A stretch of DNA of 64,000 nucleotides, from contig NZ_CP036278.1 of the NCBI RefSeq assembly GCF_007748035.1, positions 434,001 through 498,000 of the forward strand, given 5' to 3'. The first letter of the stretch is position 1. The number at the start of each line of letters is the position of its first letter. Of the stretch, positions 18,553 to 26,956 are shown in pieces. The stretch comes from Aeoliella mucimassa (GTDB lineage Bacteria > Planctomycetota > Planctomycetia > Pirellulales > Lacipirellulaceae). A program made the translations under genes and the position numbers. Under the pieces are notes generated by a model. It saw only the letters and a program-made list of their open reading frames with translations, was not told the DNA's origin and did not search any database.

Positions 18553-20094
18553 CTAGCTCTGGTCCTGATGTTCGTAAAGTTCGTCGACCTCTGGCGATTC
18601 GTCGCCCCAGTCGATTTCGTGATCGCTGCCGTCGAACGAGAGCACCGCCATCCGCTCTTCGAGCACGGTCTCGATATGCACTGGTCGGTTCCAGAGGCGA
18701 TGCAGGTTCGAAAGCGTATCGTTGGCGTACTTCATGTCGAGCTCGACGCCGGTGTAGGTGTGCTTGAGGTACAGCTCGCCGCGGTTGCGATAATTGCCAT
18801 CCTCCACCACGATCTTCGGCCGCCCCATGTTCGTCAGGCTGTTCAGCAGTTGCTGCTTGACCTTGGGGAACGCGCGGCTTTCGATCTCGTAATACTCGGT
18901 ATCTTGATTGTATCCGAAGCGGAACAATTTGTGCTCGCGAACAAAGTCGAGCGTCAAGAACGAGTCGATAAACGTAAGGTCGTTGTGTACTTTGCGAACC
19001 TCGAAAATCTTCTCGCGGCCCAGCCCTAATTGTTTGTCCCAGTTCTGCCGGGTCTTGTAGTCGTCGCAGTCGTCGAACTCTTTGCCGAACGCGCCGCGGT
19101 TCCAGCGATCCTCGATGTCGCGGAAGAGCTCGATGCCCACCTTGTAGGGATTGAGCTTCGTAGGACTCGAAGCCAGGGTGCCGCTGTGGTGGTCGCAGTA
19201 GTTCACCACGTCGCCCGGCGTGAGGCCCTGGCGGGTCATGATGGTCGAGTGCCAGTAGCTGGCCCAACCTTCGTTCATGATCTTGGTCTGGCCCTGCGGG
19301 GCGAAGTAATAAGCCTCGTCGCGGAGTATCGACAGCACGTCGGCTTGCCATTGATTGAGCGGGGCGTATTCGAGCAAGAACAGCATCACATCCTGCTCGG
19401 GATGCTCGGGGAATCGCCGCTTCGGTGGTTCCTCCTCGGTTTTCTTCTCCGGCTGTGGCGTGCGGGGGTTGATGTACGAGTCCATGTACGACTTGGCTGG
19501 AAACCGCCCGTCGGGTTTGGGCTCGGGCTCGTTGTTCTCGCCGAAACGGTACCGCTCGCGATCGACCCGCCGCTTGATGAACGGCGAGTGGATATCGATC
19601 AGGTCGTCGATCGACGAGCAGGCGTCGATGAACTCTTCGACTGGCTCCACGCCGACTTCATCCATGTATCGCCGGATGCGAGTGCCATGGTTGGCCATCT
19701 CGTCCATCATCTTGCGACTGGTCTTGCTGAACCAGTAGTTGTTCTTGAAGAAGTCGCAGTGTCCATACACGTGGGCCATCACCAGTTTTTGATCGACCAG
19801 CCCGTTCGAACGCATCAAGTAGGCGTAGCACGGGTTGTTGTTGATCACCAACTCGTAAATCTTCGACAGCCCGTAGTTGTAGCTCTTCGAAAGTTGTTCG
19901 TACTCCATGCCGAACCGCCAGTGGGGATAGCGGACGGGGAATCCCCCCCGCGCGGCAATCGCGCTGAGCTGATCGGCGTCGACCAACTCGAAAATGGTCG
20001 GAAAGAAATCGAGCCCGTAGTTGAGCGCATGCTGCTCCATGATCGCCTGCTGTTCGGCAAGCTCGGGCGTCAAGTTGGAGTTAGGAGTGCTCAT
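18553..20094 (-). CDS. spoVR: SpoVR family protein
   Basis: A 513-residue member of the SpoVR/YcgB family: long family-typical runs such as YPHWRFGMEYEQLSKSYNYGLSKIYELVINNNPCYAYLM (split here at 20-residue limits as YPHWRFGMEYEQLSKSY and YELVINNNPCYAYLM), VMAHVYGHCDFFKNN and MNEGWASYWHS. The biochemical role is unknown; in enterobacteria ycgB is co-regulated with yeaGH in stationary phase and stress. Here it is the third gene after prkA and yhbH in the same orientation, but an IS903-like element now separates it from yhbH, so it probably depends on a different promoter. Confidence 0.94.
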   Translation of the reverse strand: MSTPNSNLTPELAEQQAIMEQHALNYGLDFFPTIFELVDADQLSAIAARGGFPVRYPHWRFGMEYEQLSKSYNYGLSKIYELVINNNPCYAYLMRSNGLVDQKLVMAHVYGHCDFFKNNYWFSKTSRKMMDEMANHGTRIRRYMDEVGVEPVEEFIDACSSIDDLIDIHSPFIKRRVDRERYRFGENNEPEPKPDGRFPAKSYMDSYINPRTPQPEKKTEEEPPKRRFPEHPEQDVMLFLLEYAPLNQWQADVLSILRDEAYYFAPQGQTKIMNEGWASYWHSTIMTRQGLTPGDVVNYCDHHSGTLASSPTKLNPYKVGIELFRDIEDRWNRGAFGKEFDDCDDYKTRQNWDKQLGLGREKIFEVRKVHNDLTFIDSFLTLDFVREHKLFRFGYNQDTEYYEIESRAFPKVKQQLLNSLTNMGRPKIVVEDGNYRNRGELYLKHTYTGVELDMKYANDTLSNLHRLWNRPVHIETVLEERMAVLSFDGSDHEIDWGDESPEVDELYEHQDQS

Positions 20095-20122
20095 ATCGAT
20101 CTATGATTTCTGATTGTTGATT
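20095..20122 (-). repeat. Degenerate 7-bp repeats in the spoVR leader, cut by IS903-like element
   Basis: On the plus strand 20103-20122 reads as near-heptads TATGATT, TCTGATT, GTTGATT, and continues beyond the IS (from 21167) as TATGAAT and, further on, CAGAAAT/CATCCTT/CATAAAT/CATAAAT up to about 21212. It is the original yhbH-spoVR spacer. Confidence 0.5.
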
Positions 20123-20149
20123 GGCCTTGTTGAACAATTAGTCACAAAC

Positions 20150-20197
20150 CTCCGTAAAAACTAACGTGGAATGGAACCACGTACCTTTTTTACGGAG
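20150..20197 (+). promoter_or_regulatory. Hairpin hiding the transposase ribosome site
   Basis: CTCCGTAAAAA (20150-20160) pairs perfectly with TTTTTACGGAG (20187-20197), enclosing a second stem ACGTGG/CCACGT (20164-20182). The 3' arm contains GGAG, the Shine-Dalgarno of the ATG at 20205. A transcript entering from outside would fold and hide it. The same structure exists in copy 1. Confidence 0.65.
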
Positions 20198-20204
20198 ATC
20201 GAAC

Positions 20205-21146
20205 ATGGCTACGAAAGAAAAACGAACCTACAAAGTCACGAACTGGAAGGAGTATAACAAGTCGCTCATCGAGCGTGGAAACATCACTATTTGGTTTAGC
20301 GACGAGGCGTTGGAGAACTGGGAACATCCTAACGACCAGACAAAAGTCGGTCGCCCTTTTGTCTTCAGCGATACGGCGATCGAGTGCTTGCTGACGATTC
20401 GCGAACTGCTGAAACTTCCCTATCGGCAGACTGAGGGATTCGGCCGCTCGCTGGTGGCGATGTTGGGCGTCGAGGCAGCGATTCCCAATTATTCTTCGCT
20501 CGCCAAGCGAGCCAGCAAGCTGAATGTTTCGCTCGATATCGCTAACAAGAGGGGCGACATCGATATCGTGGTGGATAGCACCGGCATGAAAGTGTTTGGC
20601 GAGGGCGAATGGAAGATGCGGACGCATGGCAAGTCGAAGCGGCGGACATGGCGGAAGCTGCATTTGTCGGTGAATCCTGACACCCGCGAGATTGTGGCGG
20701 AGATTTTGACCGAGAACAGTTGCCACGATGCCGATGCGGTTCCCGAAATGCTGGAGCAGGTGGAGCAGCCCGTAAAAAAGTTTCACGGCGACGGTAGTTA
20801 CGACAAGTGGAAGGTTTATGAAGGGCTGGAATCCGAAGGCATTGAGCCGGTGATTCCGCCGCAGCACAACGCCAAGATCAAACAACATGGCAACTCTGCG
20901 GAGGAGCCTTTGCCCCGGGACGAGGCAATTCGTCAGATTCGACGCAAGGGGCGTAGGAGTTGGAAAGAGGAAGTGGGCTATCATCGTAGAAGCTTGGCGG
21001 AAACGACCATGTACCGAGTGAAACAAAGCTTTGGGAGCCATCTCAAAAACCGAGTATTCGAAAACCAACAAACGGAAGCCCGCTTGCGCTGTAAAATCAT
21101 CAATCAATTCACCCAACTCGGGCTTCCACAGTTCGAGTGGAGTTAG
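20205..21146 (+). CDS. IS5-family (IS903 group) transposase, copy 2
   Basis: A 313-residue protein identical to the copy 1 transposase (same DDE residues in DIVVDSTGMK, FHGDGSYDK and SLAETTMYRVK). The ATG at 20205 follows GGAG by seven bases. An upstream GTG at 20166 lies inside the leader hairpin and is unlikely to be used. Transcription opposes yhbH and spoVR. Confidence 0.93.
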   Translation: MATKEKRTYKVTNWKEYNKSLIERGNITIWFSDEALENWEHPNDQTKVGRPFVFSDTAIECLLTIRELLKLPYRQTEGFGRSLVAMLGVEAAIPNYSSLAKRASKLNVSLDIANKRGDIDIVVDSTGMKVFGEGEWKMRTHGKSKRRTWRKLHLSVNPDTREIVAEILTENSCHDADAVPEMLEQVEQPVKKFHGDGSYDKWKVYEGLESEGIEPVIPPQHNAKIKQHGNSAEEPLPRDEAIRQIRRKGRRSWKEEVGYHRRSLAETTMYRVKQSFGSHLKNRVFENQQTEARLRCKIINQFTQLGLPQFEWS

Positions 21147-21212
21147 TCAACAAGGCCTTGTTGATTTATGAATGTATCCGATCAGAAATCATCCTTCATA
21201 AATCATAAATGC

Positions 21213-22328
21213 TTACTTTCCTGTTCCCAAGAAGATCTTGATCGCGTCGAGTATGGCATCGCGGTCGGGCATTTCGGCCGTGACGAGCGTGTTGTACTGG
21301 TCGCCGAATCGTCCTTCGAGGTGGCCAAGGTATTCGCCGCTGCCGTAGGGACTTTCGACTTGCCCGTAGCAGTAGAGGTTCACATGCGGCAGGATGCGTT
21401 CCTTGAGTGTCGCAAACGCCCGCTCGTTGTCCTCGCCCCAGTTGTCGCCATCGGAGAACTGGAAGCAGTACAAGTTCCAGTCGGCTGGCGGCAGCTCGGT
21501 TTCGATGATTTCGGCACACACCTTATACGCACTGCTGATGCGTGTGCCGCCGCTCTCGCGGGTGTGGTAGAACGTGTGCTCGTCGACAGCCTTGGCGACC
21601 GCGTCGTGAATGATGTACCGCGTTTCGAGCCCGCCATACTGCTGTGCGAGCCAGGTGTCGATCCAGAATGCGGCAGTGCGGACGATCTGCTTTTGCTCGT
21701 CGGTCATCGAACCGCTGACGTCCATCATGTAAATCACGGCCGCGTTCACCTCGGGCTTGGTGATCGTGGTCCAACTGCGGTACTGCTGATCGCCGCGGAT
21801 GGGGGTTACTTTGGGATCGTCGGGCGTGTAGCTCCCAGTGGAGATCTGCCGCTTGAGGGCCTTCAGGTAGGTTCGCTTCTTGTGACGCAGCGACTCGGGG
21901 CCGGTCGAGCGTACGCTGTTGTACTTGGCCTTCTCCTGCTCGATCGAAGCGGTCCCCTTGGGCTGAATGTTCGGCAGTTCCAGCGCGTCGCCGAGGATGT
22001 CGGCCAGCTCTTCGAGCGTCATGTCGACTTCCATCAGGTGCCCGCCGCCGGGATCGCTGCCAGCCTCGCCCGGCCCACCAGGCTGCGGCTGGCCCCCTTT
22101 GCCAACAGGGGTACCTTCCTGACCATCCCCCTGACCGACGCCGCCGTTGCCGTTATCGCCAAAGCGGAATCGCGGCACATCCAGCTGCGGCAGCGGAATG
22201 CTCACCAGGTCTTTGTTCTTGCGACCAATCATCTCGCCATGCGAAATGTACTTCCGCAGATTCTCGCGGACCTTCCCGCGGACAATCTGACGAAACCGGC
22301 GTTGATCGCGTTCGATTTTAAGGGACAT
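21213..22328 (-). CDS. yhbH: YeaH/YhbH family protein (DUF444, von Willebrand A-like)
   Basis: A 371-residue DUF444 protein, partner of the PrkA/YeaG kinase in stress and starvation responses. The N-terminus [20 protein letters not shown] and HGEMIGRKN are family-typical. A Gly/Gln-rich linker (about 75-115) follows. The MIDAS-like site [10 protein letters not shown] lies near residue 203 and [13 protein letters not shown] near 290. The ATG at 22328 is chosen because the frame upstream is only translated repeat DNA (Gln-Leu-Pro-Thr-Pro-Asn-Ser heptads). No Shine-Dalgarno is visible; the leader is the heptad array. Second gene after prkA. Confidence 0.93.
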   Translation of the reverse strand: MSLKIERDQRRFRQIVRGKVRENLRKYISHGEMIGRKNKDLVSIPLPQLDVPRFRFGDNGNGGVGQGDGQEGTPVGKGGQPQPGGPGEAGSDPGGGHLMEVDMTLEELADILGDALELPNIQPKGTASIEQEKAKYNSVRSTGPESLRHKKRTYLKALKRQISTGSYTPDDPKVTPIRGDQQYRSWTTITKPEVNAAVIYMMDVSGSMTDEQKQIVRTAAFWIDTWLAQQYGGLETRYIIHDAVAKAVDEHTFYHTRESGGTRISSAYKVCAEIIETELPPADWNLYCFQFSDGDNWGEDNERAFATLKERILPHVNLYCYGQVESPYGSGEYLGHLEGRFGDQYNTLVTAEMPDRDAILDAIKIFLGTGK

Positions 22329-22340
22329 GCGGTTGGGGGA

Positions 22341-22401
22341 GTTGGGAGTTGGGAGTTGGGAGTTGGGAGTTGGGAGTTGGGAGTTGGGAGTTGGGAGTTG
22401 G
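22341..22401. repeat. Heptanucleotide array, unit GTTGGGA (about 8.7 copies)
   Basis: Near-perfect tandem 7-bp units directly upstream of the yhbH start codon (12 bp gap). Seven is not a multiple of three, so copy number changes shift any upstream frame and alter leader length. Confidence 0.92.
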
Positions 22402-22412
22402 TGCGGCTTCGT

Positions 22413-22448
22413 GTCATCCTGAAGGAGCTTCCAGCGACCGAAGGATCT
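22413..22448 (-). repeat. REP-like repeat, copy A
   Basis: In the minus-strand sense it begins AGATCCTTCGGTCGCTGG and ends AGGATGAC. The pair ATCCT/AGGAT can form an outer stem. It overlaps the stop codon of the GIY-YIG gene. Confidence 0.75.
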
Positions 22449-22738
22449 CACGCTTCGCTGTTCACTTCCGCCAGGTCTCGCCAGGTGGGGTTCATCGCTT
22501 CGATCAACGCGATCTTTTTGCGTCTCACCCACCCTTTAATTTTCTTCTCTGCCTCAATGGCCTCGTTTACGTCGGTAAAGGTTTCAAACCAAACCAAGCG
22601 AGTGGTTTTGTACTTCTGGGAGAAGCCCGGAACGACTCCGCTCTTGTGTTCTTGGACTCTCCGCTCGAGGTCGTTCGTCATGCCGGTATACAGCACGCCA
22701 GAATGGCTCGCCATGATGTAGGTGTAGTATTGGTTCAT
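22448..22738 (-). CDS. GIY-YIG domain nuclease, small single-domain type
   Basis: A 96-residue protein starting MNQYYTYIM. The GIY-YIG core is present: YTYIM (variant of GIY), LYTGMTNDLERRVQEHK with catalytic-type Tyr and Arg, then the conserved KTTRLVWFETF, a helix with Glu (EAIEAEKKIKGWVRRKK), and a C-terminal Asn-Pro-Trp. The family relates to UvrC and homing endonucleases; small versions have unknown substrates. The gene sits in the prkA-yhbH spacer, same strand, with its stop inside a REP-like repeat and the inverted copy just upstream of its start. It is not part of the usual prkA operon. Confidence 0.88.
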   Translation of the reverse strand: MNQYYTYIMASHSGVLYTGMTNDLERRVQEHKSGVVPGFSQKYKTTRLVWFETFTDVNEAIEAEKKIKGWVRRKKIALIEAMNPTWRDLAEVNSEA

Positions 22739-22761
22739 GGTTGTCAGCCGATGGTGAGGCA

Positions 22762-22797
22762 AGATTCTTCAGTCGCCGGAAGCTCCCTCAGAATGAC
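22762..22797 (+). repeat. REP-like repeat, copy B (inverted to copy A)
   Basis: It begins AGATTCTTCAGTCGCCGG and ends AGAATGAC. Compared with copy A the outer stem ATCCT/AGGAT has become ATTCT/AGAAT, a compensated change. Confidence 0.75.
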
Positions 22798-22811
22798 ATG
22801 CATGTTCTCCC

Positions 22812-22905
22812 CACTAACAACGAACCACTAACAACGAACCACTGACCACTAACAACGAACCACTGACTACTGACTACTGACTACTGACTACTGACTACAA
22901 ACCAC
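22812..22905. repeat. Heptanucleotide array between prkA and the GIY-YIG gene
   Basis: About 13 consecutive 7-bp units: alternating CACTAAC and AACGAAC, then CACTGAC, then four TACTGAC units, ending at the prkA stop codon. It is similar in style to the GTTGGGA array on the other side of the GIY-YIG unit. Confidence 0.9.
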
Positions 22906-24963
22906 CTACTCTTGCTTACTATCTCCTCTCGCAAAAATGCTGGCGACGTAGTTCAGCACGTCGGTCGCACTTTCTTGATCGTAGCCGTAGTTGCGGATCA
23001 GGCGTTCTTTCACGATGTCGATCTTCTTTTGCGTGTCGGCGTCGACCACGTTCGAAACCAGGCTTGTTAGCTTGATGGTGTCTTTCTGATCTTCAAACAG
23101 CTTGAGTTCCAGAGCTTTGTAGAGCCGTTCGTTCGATTTGTAATCGAACCGCTTGCCGTCCATCATCAGCGCGGCAATGTAGTTCATGATCTCCCGGCGG
23201 AAGTCGTCTTTGCGGCTTTCGGGAATATCAATCTTCTCTTCGATACTCCGCATCAGTCGCTCGTCGGGCTCTTCGTACTGCCCAGTAAAGGCGTTCTTCA
23301 CTTTCTCCTTCTGCGTGTACGCTTTCACGCTATCGATGTAGTTGCCGCACAGGCGGGCGAGGGCGTCTTCGTCAGCGGCGATGGCACGTTGCACTTCGTT
23401 TTTCACGATGCTTTCGTATTCCTCCTTTACCACCGAGAGGAGCTCTCGATACTCCTGCTTGGTTTCTTCGTTGTTGATCAGACTGTGATGCTTGAGGCCC
23501 CCTTCGAGTTCGTTCAGCACCATGAACGGGTTGATGCTTTTCGCTTCGGGGTGGGCCACCAGAGCGTTCGAGATCTTATCCTGCACGTAACGGGGGCTGA
23601 TGCCGAGCATGCCCTCGTTGACTGCCTGGTCGCGAAGTTCCTTGATGTTCTCTTCGGTGAAGCCAGGCAACGTCTTGCCGTTGTAGAGCTTGAGCTTCTG
23701 CAGCCGAGTCAGCCCGGCGTGCTTTGGTTCTTCGAGCCGAGTGAGGATCGCCCACATCGCGGCCATCTCGATCGTGTGCGGCGCAATGTGTTTGCCTTTC
23801 ACGGTGCGATTGTTGTAGTCCTTCTCGTAAATCTTGATCTCGTTGTCGAGGATCGTCACGTACGGAATGTCAATCTTTACCGTGCGGTCGCGGAGTGCTT
23901 CCATGAACTCGTTGTTCTGCAACCGTTTGTATTCGGGTTCGTTGGTATGCCCGATAATCACTTCGTCGATGTCGGTCTGGGCAAACTTCTTCGGTTTGAT
24001 GCGGTGTTCCTGGCTCGCGCCGAGCAGGTCGTACAGGAACGCGACGTCGAGCTTCAGCACTTCGACGAACTCAATCAGCCCACGATTGGCAATGTTGAAC
24101 TCGCCATCGAAGTTGAACGCCCGGGGGTCGCTGTCGCTGCCGTATTCGGCGATTTTGCGATAGTTGATGTCGCCGGTCAGTTCGGTTGCATCCTGGTTTT
24201 TTTCGTCCTTCGGTTGGAAGGTGCCGATGCCGACACGATCTTTCTCGCTCAGCAGCAGGCGTTTCACGCGAACGTCCTGGATCACGCGGGTCCAATCGCC
24301 ATCGTACTTTTTGAGTCGCTGCTGGTACGTGAAACGGCAGTACGGATCGAGTTCGCCGGTAATCTTCACGCGGAAGTCATGCTCGCCTTTGCCTGCATTC
24401 AGTTCCTGTTCCACGTCGCTGCGGAACCGCTCGGGAATTAGGTGCAGTGGCTCCTCGTTCATCGGGCACCACTCAATGGCGTCCAAATCTTCCGGATCGT
24501 CTTCGCTCACCCAGCCAAGCGTGTATAGCGCCCCGTCGTCAGTGGCCGAGTAGCTTTCGAGACCTTTCTTCAGCAACCGGGCGATGGTGCTCTTGCTGCT
24601 GCCGACCGGGCCGTGGAGCAACAACACGCGGCGCTCGATGCCGTAGCCATTTGCTGCGCTCTCGAGGGCGTTCACCAGGTGCTCGAGCGATCCGCGCAGC
24701 CCGAACACGGCGTCTTTGCCGCCGTTGTCGGGGTCGTCGAAGAAGCGGTAGTACTTCTTTTTCTCGCGTCCTCGCTCGACGATGTCGACTCCGTAGGAGT
24801 TGATCATGTCGTACAAACGCTGATAGGCAGTGCGCGTCACCTTGGGATTAGCCCGCACCAGGTCGAGATACTCTTCGAAGGTGCCGATCCAATTCTTGCG
24901 GCGAAACTGGTCGCGGTCCTGGCGTTGGGAAACGAGGTCGATGATCGTTCGTCCGTCGCTCAT
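22906..24963 (-). CDS. prkA: PrkA/YeaG serine protein kinase
   Basis: A 685-residue PrkA family protein: an AAA+ domain followed by a PrkA C-terminal kinase-like domain. The Walker A motif is GPVGSSKST (118-126), in [18 protein letters not shown]. Family blocks such as [33 protein letters not shown] and [14 protein letters not shown] are intact. It phosphorylates proteins during starvation or sporulation-like stress and acts with YhbH and SpoVR. Normal family length is about 640. First gene of the original prkA-yhbH-spoVR unit, now interrupted after its stop codon by repeats and a GIY-YIG gene. Confidence 0.95.
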   Translation of the reverse strand: MSDGRTIIDLVSQRQDRDQFRRKNWIGTFEEYLDLVRANPKVTRTAYQRLYDMINSYGVDIVERGREKKKYYRFFDDPDNGGKDAVFGLRGSLEHLVNALESAANGYGIERRVLLLHGPVGSSKSTIARLLKKGLESYSATDDGALYTLGWVSEDDPEDLDAIEWCPMNEEPLHLIPERFRSDVEQELNAGKGEHDFRVKITGELDPYCRFTYQQRLKKYDGDWTRVIQDVRVKRLLLSEKDRVGIGTFQPKDEKNQDATELTGDINYRKIAEYGSDSDPRAFNFDGEFNIANRGLIEFVEVLKLDVAFLYDLLGASQEHRIKPKKFAQTDIDEVIIGHTNEPEYKRLQNNEFMEALRDRTVKIDIPYVTILDNEIKIYEKDYNNRTVKGKHIAPHTIEMAAMWAILTRLEEPKHAGLTRLQKLKLYNGKTLPGFTEENIKELRDQAVNEGMLGISPRYVQDKISNALVAHPEAKSINPFMVLNELEGGLKHHSLINNEETKQEYRELLSVVKEEYESIVKNEVQRAIAADEDALARLCGNYIDSVKAYTQKEKVKNAFTGQYEEPDERLMRSIEEKIDIPESRKDDFRREIMNYIAALMMDGKRFDYKSNERLYKALELKLFEDQKDTIKLTSLVSNVVDADTQKKIDIVKERLIRNYGYDQESATDVLNYVASIFARGDSKQE

Positions 24964-25722
24964 CTCTGTTCACTCCGGTAGGAATAAAGACTCGTGTGCG
25001 ATTGCGAGTCGTAAGGAATGGAATCGTGTCGCTAGGTATCTACGAACGGATTTTTAGGGAGTTGCCTTTCGGCAACACCAATACAAATCAAACTGTCAAA
25101 ATACCGGTGCTTTGTCAGCGACGCCCTCGTTCCTAAGCAGCCAGTGCATGGCACGTGTGCCATGGGACTGCCATCGGGTGGCATCACGCGCACTCGTTGC
25201 GCGACGATGTGCGGCGTAGGTAGCCGGGCGGGGGATAGACTTTCGACCCCACGAGAAGGTGCTGCTCGCCGCGAACACCCGATAGAACCTCAACCCTGCG
25301 ACTTTGCTCTTGGTGCTCAGCAGCAACAGCCAAAGATTGGATGTTGGTTGCAAAAACACACTGGCAAAATCGCCTGCCGAGGGCGAGTTGGCAAAGATCG
25401 GCGGAAGGTGGGAGGGGCGAAACCGGCTATAGGTTCACTCGCGACTGATACAAAAACTCGCGAAATGAAATCTCCCTGCCGCGGTGTTCGTACCCCAAGT
25501 CTTCAATTCAAGTATTGATTGCCCCTAGATTAAAGGCAACACCGATAATCATCCGGCCCGACGGATTATCATTTTTGTCGAAGAAATTCGGGGGAATCGG
25601 CCCCCCGGAATTGGGGACAGTTGTGCATTACGTGTTGTTTCGCACGCTTGGCGAAACAACACGTTGCGGATGAATTCATTTGCCGCATGCTGGTCGGCAG
25701 TCGCGATTGACCGCCAGCAGCG
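24964..25722. other. Noncoding stretch upstream of prkA
   Basis: Promoter side of prkA and the 3' side of the next leftward gene. I see only weak open frames with no protein-like pattern. A short inverted repeat GGCACGTGTGCC lies at about 25149-25160. A sequence at 25090-25170 looks like repeat DNA rather than a gene. TTATC/GATAA-type short pairs occur around 25547-25570. Confidence 0.35.
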
Positions 25723-26775
25723 CTAGCTTTCCTGCTTCGGCGAACTACTACCGCTGCCGCCACTATTGCTGCTGCCACCACCGCTGGGACGTCGGCGACC
25801 ACGACCACCGCGGCCGCCACGGCCACGCGACGTGCGCTTGCGTTCGCCGCGGGCGGCGATATTAGCATCAACCACCACGCTAATGGCTTCTTGCCAGGCG
25901 GGTATGTTCTTGTGCGAGATGTTGCGGGCGGGGCGATCATCGTCGTCGTCATCGCTCGCGGGGCTGCTCTCGTCGACTTCCGAAATGGCTTCGGCGAGTT
26001 CGTTATCACCTGTATCGGCGGTTTCCTCGGTAGCTTCTTTCTTGCGCCCTTTACCACGTCGACGTCCGCGACGTCTGCGGCCACGACGCTTTTCGCCACC
26101 CTCGGCGGCTTCTTCGCCTTCGGCGGAGCTCTCGTCGGTGGAGTCTTCTGTGGCCTCGGCTTCTTCCGTGGCTGGAGCTTCGGTTGCTTCAGCCGGGGCT
26201 GCTTCTTCCTCAACCGGCTTGGGAGTCTTCTTGCGACCACCAAACGGGAACCAGTCGGGCAGGGTCAGTCCGGTGCCGGCGAATCCCGCAAACGCCGATT
26301 TCTCGGCCTCGGGTTCGGCTTCCGCGGTCTCTTCCACCACGGGGGCTTCGGCGACAGGCTCGACCACTTCTACCGGTTCGCTTGCGGCCACTGCTTCGTC
26401 TACCGCCTCGGCCTCGGCAACTGGTTCGGGGGTCTCTTCGATGGTGGGCTTTTCGGCCTTTGTCTTCGACTTGCCGGCCGACGATCTGCCGCGACCCCGT
26501 TTGGCAGTTGGGGCGGGCTGGGGAGCCGGGGTAGGTTCTGGCTCGGGCTCTGGCTCTGGCTCCGGAGCAGGCTCCAGGCCAAAATCGGTCGCCAGCGAAT
26601 CCCAGGCACTCGCGGGCCGCGAGGGAATGCGGTGTTCTACCTCGGGCTCGGGAGCGGGAGTCGGGGCGGCGGCGGTCGCTTCTTCCTCGGCCGGCGCTTC
26701 GGATTCTTCGCTCCGCTCGATGCCCAGACTATCGGTCAGGGCTGCCCATTTGTCGTCTTGTTCAGCAGGTTCCAT
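25723..26775 (-). CDS. Hypothetical protein, acidic/Pro-rich with basic Arg-Gly-rich tail
   Basis: A 350-residue low-complexity protein. Residues 1-230 are mostly Glu, Ala, Pro and Val (EPEPEPEPEPTPAPQP) with a short ordered-looking island (FAGFAGTGLTLPDWFPFGG). Two very basic blocks follow: RRGRRRRGRRRGKGRKK near 230-247 and a C-terminal RGGRGGRGRRRPSGGG, separated by an acidic stretch and the conserved-looking HKNIPAWQEAISVVVDANI. Such tails bind RNA in other proteins (for example RNase E-like or RGG proteins); function here is unknown. No signal peptide. Confidence 0.7.
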   Translation of the reverse strand: MEPAEQDDKWAALTDSLGIERSEESEAPAEEEATAAAPTPAPEPEVEHRIPSRPASAWDSLATDFGLEPAPEPEPEPEPEPTPAPQPAPTAKRGRGRSSAGKSKTKAEKPTIEETPEPVAEAEAVDEAVAASEPVEVVEPVAEAPVVEETAEAEPEAEKSAFAGFAGTGLTLPDWFPFGGRKKTPKPVEEEAAPAEATEAPATEEAEATEDSTDESSAEGEEAAEGGEKRRGRRRRGRRRGKGRKKEATEETADTGDNELAEAISEVDESSPASDDDDDDRPARNISHKNIPAWQEAISVVVDANIAARGERKRTSRGRGGRGGRGRRRPSGGGSSNSGGSGSSSPKQES

Positions 26776-26956
26776 AGGAATCGCGTTTCCAGTGTGTGGG
26801 AGATCGTTCGGCCGCCGCGGCGGCAGACCTGGTGTCTGCGGCCACCCCTTTTGCGGTTGTTTCGGGTACTCGACCAGCGGCCAAAAGTGTAAACAGTATA
26901 AGTAGTTGCGTCGTACGGAGAAAGCCAGCTATTCCATCCCTCTGCCAGGAAGTGCC

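Larger units (their letters stand above)
20123..21157 (+). mobile_element. IS5-family (IS903-like) element, copy 2, 1035 bp
   Basis: Same length and tips (GGCCTTGTTGA) as copy 1, opposite orientation. It has its own 9-bp target duplication TTGTTGATT at 20114-20122 and 21158-21166. It splits the spacer between yhbH and spoVR, oriented against both. Confidence 0.93.
22413..22797. mobile_element. Putative GIY-YIG gene unit bounded by inverted REP-like repeats
   Basis: A 385-bp block made of a terminal repeat (22413-22448), a GIY-YIG nuclease gene and an inverted copy of the repeat (22762-22797), set between two heptad arrays in the prkA-yhbH spacer. The two ends agree at 31 of 36 positions when one is reversed. 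No target duplication is obvious. Mobility is inference from structure and from a third copy of the repeat at 32153-32190. Confidence 0.55.

Noticed and set aside
16077-21157. Composite transposon bounded by the two IS903-like copies
   Set aside because: Each copy has its own different 9-bp target duplication, which shows two separate insertions rather than one composite event.
22341-22905. CRISPR array
   Set aside because: The repeats are 7-bp tandem units without unique spacers, and there are no cas genes.
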